Program-made: the position numbers and the translations under genes
Assembly (NCBI RefSeq): GCF_014696925.1
Contig: NZ_JACJQY010000053.1
Coordinates: forward strand, 1 to 34,612
DNA length: 34,612 bases
DNA from: Phormidium tenue FACHB-1050
GTDB taxonomy: Bacteria > Cyanobacteriota > Cyanobacteriia > Pseudanabaenales > Pseudanabaenaceae
Direction of reading: 5' to 3'
Notes under the pieces: model-generated
Database searches by the model: none
The model's input: the letters and a program-made list of their open reading frames with translations, nothing else
What the model was told of the DNA's origin: nothing
Shown: positions 31,864 through 34,612 of the stretch, in pieces
Layout: each line of letters starts with the position of its first letter
Numbering within the stretch: position 1 is the first letter of the stretch

Positions 31864-33408
31864 ATGCAAAAATGGTTTAATACTGCTGGTCCTTGTCAGG
31901 CTGATATTCATTACATATTGCCATCTACAGGGCGGTTGCCTGAGTTAGTCAATCTAATTTCGCAGCGGAATTATTTTGTCCTCCATGCGCCAAGACAAGT
32001 GGGTAAAACTACAGCAATGATTTCGCTGGCAAAGGAGTTAACATCTAGCGGGCAATATACGTCTGTGATGTTGTCTTTGGAAGTGGGAGCAGTATTTTCT
32101 CACGATCCTGAGTTGGCAGAGAGAGCCATATTAGATGAATGGCAGGATGCGATTAGATTTTATTTGCCACCAGAGTTACAGCCAAGTAATGGAATTTTAG
32201 GAGAATCAGGTCGTCAAATCGGTGCTTTTTTGGCAGCATGGTCACAAGAATCATCGCGTCCTCTAGCCGTGTTTTTGGATGAAATTGATGCTTTGAGTGA
32301 TGAGACATTGGTTTCAGTCCTGCGACAAATCCGCTCTGGGTTTCCTCGTCGTCCACAGGGATTTCCGCAGTCAGTTGCCTTGGTAGGGATGCGAGATGTT
32401 CGGGATTATAAATATGCATCAGGAGGGAGCGATCGCCTAAATACCTCTAGCCCTTTTAATATCAAAGTACGCTCTTTCACGCTGAGTAATTTTACTCTTA
32501 AGGATGTGAGGAATCTTTATCAGCAACATACAGATGCTACAGGACAAATATTTACGCCAGAAGCTGTTGATTTAGCTTTTCATTTGACACAGGGTCAGCC
32601 TTGGTTAGTCAATGCGATCGCTAAGGAAATTGTTGAATATATTACTAAAGATTCATCTATTCCCATTACTGCTGAGTTAGTGAATCAAGCGAAGGAAATA
32701 CTCATTAAGAGACAAGATACGCATCTGGATAGCCTTGCGGAAAGACTAAGAGAAGATCGAGTCAGAGCAGTGATTCAGCCTATTCTCGCTGGGCAGGAAC
32801 TGCCAGATGTGCCACAGGATGATATTCGCTACGTTTTAGATTTAGGACTTTGTACTAACGAAAATGGTTTGACTATTGCTAATCCTATTTATCAGGAAGT
32901 CATACCAAGAGTGCTTGCCTATGTAACAACTGCGTCAATAGGATATGTTCAACCAATCTGGCTAAGCGAGCAAGGGGAATTTTTACCCAATCGCTTGCTA
33001 GAAGCGTTCTTATTATTCTGGCGGCAACATGGGGAACCTTTGTTTGGAAGTACACCCTATCCAGAAATTGCACCACATCTGGTGCTGATGGCTTTTCTCC
33101 ATCGAGTCGTTAATGGAGGTGGGACGCTGGAAAGGGAATATGCGATCGGTTCGGGGAGAATGGATATTTGTTTGCGCTATGGCAAAGTGACTTTGGGTAT
33201 GGAGTTGAAAGTTTGGCGAGACAAGAAATCAGATCCGCTCAAAGAAGGATTGCCACAATTGGATAAATATTTATCGGGGTTGAGTTTGGATACAGGTTGG
33301 TTGGTGATTTTCGATCGCCGTTCTGGTTTGCCGCCACTAAGCGATCGGACTACGACGGAGAATGTCATTAGCCCCGCAGGGCGTGAGATTATCGTGATTC
33401 GAGGCTAA
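31864..33408 (+). CDS. AAA-family ATPase with a PD-(D/E)XK nuclease-like C-terminus
   Basis: From ATG 31864 (MQKWFNTAGPCQADIHYILP) the protein has 514 residues. An upstream in-frame ATG at 31756 would add a hydrophobic, non-family extension. Walker A is HAPRQVGKTT (K48, T49) and Walker B is AVFLDEIDAL (D139, E140). A sensor-like ALVGMRDVRDY follows, then a winged-helix-like region. The C-terminus has GSGRMDICLRYGKVTLGMEL and KVW, an Asp followed by Glu-x-Lys (near 434, 447, 449) as in PD-(D/E)XK nucleases. The family is common in cyanobacteria and its job is not known; related proteins are proposed to act in DNA metabolism or defence. It is 12 bases upstream of a recombinase gene, so the two may be an operon. 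Confidence 0.8.
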   Translation: MQKWFNTAGPCQADIHYILPSTGRLPELVNLISQRNYFVLHAPRQVGKTTAMISLAKELTSSGQYTSVMLSLEVGAVFSHDPELAERAILDEWQDAIRFYLPPELQPSNGILGESGRQIGAFLAAWSQESSRPLAVFLDEIDALSDETLVSVLRQIRSGFPRRPQGFPQSVALVGMRDVRDYKYASGGSDRLNTSSPFNIKVRSFTLSNFTLKDVRNLYQQHTDATGQIFTPEAVDLAFHLTQGQPWLVNAIAKEIVEYITKDSSIPITAELVNQAKEILIKRQDTHLDSLAERLREDRVRAVIQPILAGQELPDVPQDDIRYVLDLGLCTNENGLTIANPIYQEVIPRVLAYVTTASIGYVQPIWLSEQGEFLPNRLLEAFLLFWRQHGEPLFGSTPYPEIAPHLVLMAFLHRVVNGGGTLEREYAIGSGRMDICLRYGKVTLGMELKVWRDKKSDPLKEGLPQLDKYLSGLSLDTGWLVIFDRRSGLPPLSDRTTTENVISPAGREIIVIRG

Positions 33409-33420
33409 AGACTGCTTGCT

Positions 33421-34362
33421 ATGTCAATACCAGAGCCAATATTAGTCATTTACAGTGAACCGCCTAAAGCGATCGCCACCACAGACTTGCGCCAAGCAAG
33501 AGTTGATGAATTTTTAGCATCGAGGTCTTTACAGCCAAAGAGTCGTAAGGCTTATCAAGCAGATTTGCAGATATTTATGGATTGGTGCGATCTGGCATGG
33601 GTGGATGTGAGTCGGCGAAAAGTGACGCAATTTAAAACTTTTTTGCTAAAGGAACGTGAGTTAGCGTTGAGTTCCGTAAATCGGGTGCTGCGGACTCTGA
33701 AATCGTTTTATCGGTGGATGTTGCTTTCGGAATATGTGGTTGCCGATCCGACGATTGGGATTCAGCAGGAGCGATTGACTGATCCTGTGGCAAAAGATCT
33801 AGAAGATGATGAGGTGTTGCGGATTTATGAAGCGATCGCTTTGAGTAAAATGATGTTACGCGATCGGGCTTTGTTTTCTATTTTGTTGCATGGATTGAGA
33901 GCAGAGGAGGTTTGTCGGTTGAATGTTGAGGATTATGGGAATGGGGAATTGGTGATTAAGGAGGCGAAGTGGGATAGTAAGGGGGAAGTACCTTTGACGA
34001 AGTTGGGTATTCAGGATTTGGATGCTTATTTAGATTGGCGGAGGGAGCAAGAAGGGGAGTTATTGTCTGATAGTGCTTTGTTTGTGTCTTGCTCTAATCG
34101 TAGTCAGGGTAAGCGGTTGACCTATTGGGGTGTTCGGCATGTGATGGATGATTTGGCGGAGAAGACGGGGATTGATTTGCATTCCCATCGGGGACGACAT
34201 ACGTTTGCGACAAATTTGATTGTGAAGTATGAGTTAGATCCTTCTTTGGCAATGGAGTTAACTCGACATCGGGATGTCAGAAGTTTTAGGCGTTATACCA
34301 ATCGTAAGAATAAGATTGCGGCGAAACGGGCTTTTTTGAAGGCGGCAGAGAGGTTAGATTAG
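33421..34362 (+). CDS. Tyrosine recombinase (XerC/D-like integrase)
   Basis: The 313-residue protein has an N-terminal SAM-like core-binding domain (residues 22-108, LASRSLQPKSRKAYQADLQI) and a C-terminal catalytic domain. Catalytic residues are visible: R160 in LLHGLRAEEVCRL, a Lys in the EAKWDSKG beta hairpin, H256 and R259 in SHRGRHTFATNL, H283 in TRHRDV, and nucleophile Y292 in RRYTNR. It could resolve plasmid dimers or integrate an element. It follows the AAA ATPase by 12 bases and is followed directly by a 150-bp repeat-flanked element. Confidence 0.92.
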   Translation: MSIPEPILVIYSEPPKAIATTDLRQARVDEFLASRSLQPKSRKAYQADLQIFMDWCDLAWVDVSRRKVTQFKTFLLKERELALSSVNRVLRTLKSFYRWMLLSEYVVADPTIGIQQERLTDPVAKDLEDDEVLRIYEAIALSKMMLRDRALFSILLHGLRAEEVCRLNVEDYGNGELVIKEAKWDSKGEVPLTKLGIQDLDAYLDWRREQEGELLSDSALFVSCSNRSQGKRLTYWGVRHVMDDLAEKTGIDLHSHRGRHTFATNLIVKYELDPSLAMELTRHRDVRSFRRYTNRKNKIAAKRAFLKAAERLD

Positions 34363-34372
34363 GTGAACTAGA

Positions 34373-34522
34373 TAAACTCCAGACGTTTGTTATACCAAAA
34401 CACAAAAAGGCTATGCTATTTTGTGTTTTTAAAACCCTTACTGGGTTTGGTTTTTAACCCACGAAGAAAGTGTTGCCACACTTTCGTGGGCTGATATTAT
34501 AGCAAAAAAAGACTGGAGTTTA
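34373..34522. mobile_element. MITE-like element with nested hairpins
   Basis: TAAACTCCAG (34373-34382) and CTGGAGTTTA (34513-34522) are exact inverted repeats, and the outermost TA on each side would fit a TA target duplication, as in IS630/Tc1-type elements. Inside are three hairpins: AAAACACAAAA with TTTTGTGTTTT (about 34399-34435), AAACCC with GGGTTT (about 34434-34450), and CCCAC..GAAAGTG with CACTTTCGTGGG (34458-34490). There is no ORF. The first hairpin, close to the recombinase stop, may also serve as its terminator. The last 90 bases (34523-34612) hold nothing recognisable. Confidence 0.5.
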
Positions 34523-34612
34523 GACTAAAAAAGGAAAAAAGGCAGAGTAAAAGAGATACAAACTGCCTAAAGTAGATGAAAAAGAAAAAGCACATCTACA
34601 GTCATGATTATT

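Noticed and set aside
1-34612. tRNA, rRNA or tmRNA genes
   Set aside because: I looked for conserved T-loop (GGTTCGAATCC-like) patterns and rRNA signatures and saw none; a covariance-model scan would be decisive.

Overview
The window looks like cyanobacterial DNA, plausibly a filamentous or Pseudanabaena-like lineage. The octamer GCGATCGC (HIP1) recurs throughout, heptanucleotide tandem repeats are present, and most genes belong to families typical of cyanobacteria. A CyRepA1-type plasmid replication protein, a ParA/ParB partition pair and a complete type I-D CRISPR-Cas locus with a divergent WYL regulator all lie within 30 kb. That suggests a large 'defence plasmid' comparable in concept to pSYSA of Synechocystis, or an integrated plasmid. 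The sequence alone cannot separate these.

Left end (1-2373): the start of a probable DNA methylase gene running off the edge, a broken copy of a HAD-phosphatase gene, an antitoxin gene with a truncated PIN toxin, two tiny minus-strand ORFs and an intact HAD phosphatase. A 500-bp gene-free stretch with a strong ribosome binding site leads into the replication gene. Replication and partition block (2374-11065): CyRepA1-like primase/helicase, two small methyltransferases, and a minus-strand parA-parB-rarA operon preceded by two nearly identical palindromes that flank a strong hairpin. Next (11106-13839) come a cupin, two conserved cyanobacterial proteins of unknown function and a formamidase.

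CRISPR block (14121-30594): a 63-repeat, 62-spacer array transcribed leftwards, its leader on the right, then a long minus-strand cas operon. In transcription order the operon is cas10d (HD), a separate small gene that I read as a standalone small subunit (cas11d), csc2 (cas7d), csc1 (cas5d), cas3', an accessory island (49-aa protein, DUF5674, 115-aa protein, Uma2), cas6, an rRNA-intervening-sequence-type four-helix-bundle gene framed by inverted heptamer repeats, cas4, cas1 and cas2. HIP1 is common in the adaptation half and almost absent from the effector half, so the operon appears mosaic. A WYL-domain regulator is transcribed divergently.

Right end (30799-34612): the WYL regulator, an AAA ATPase with a nuclease-like C-terminus, a tyrosine recombinase, and a 150-bp MITE-like element with terminal inverted repeats. 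Dispersed GC-rich hairpins occur at several gene borders. I saw no tRNA or rRNA gene.
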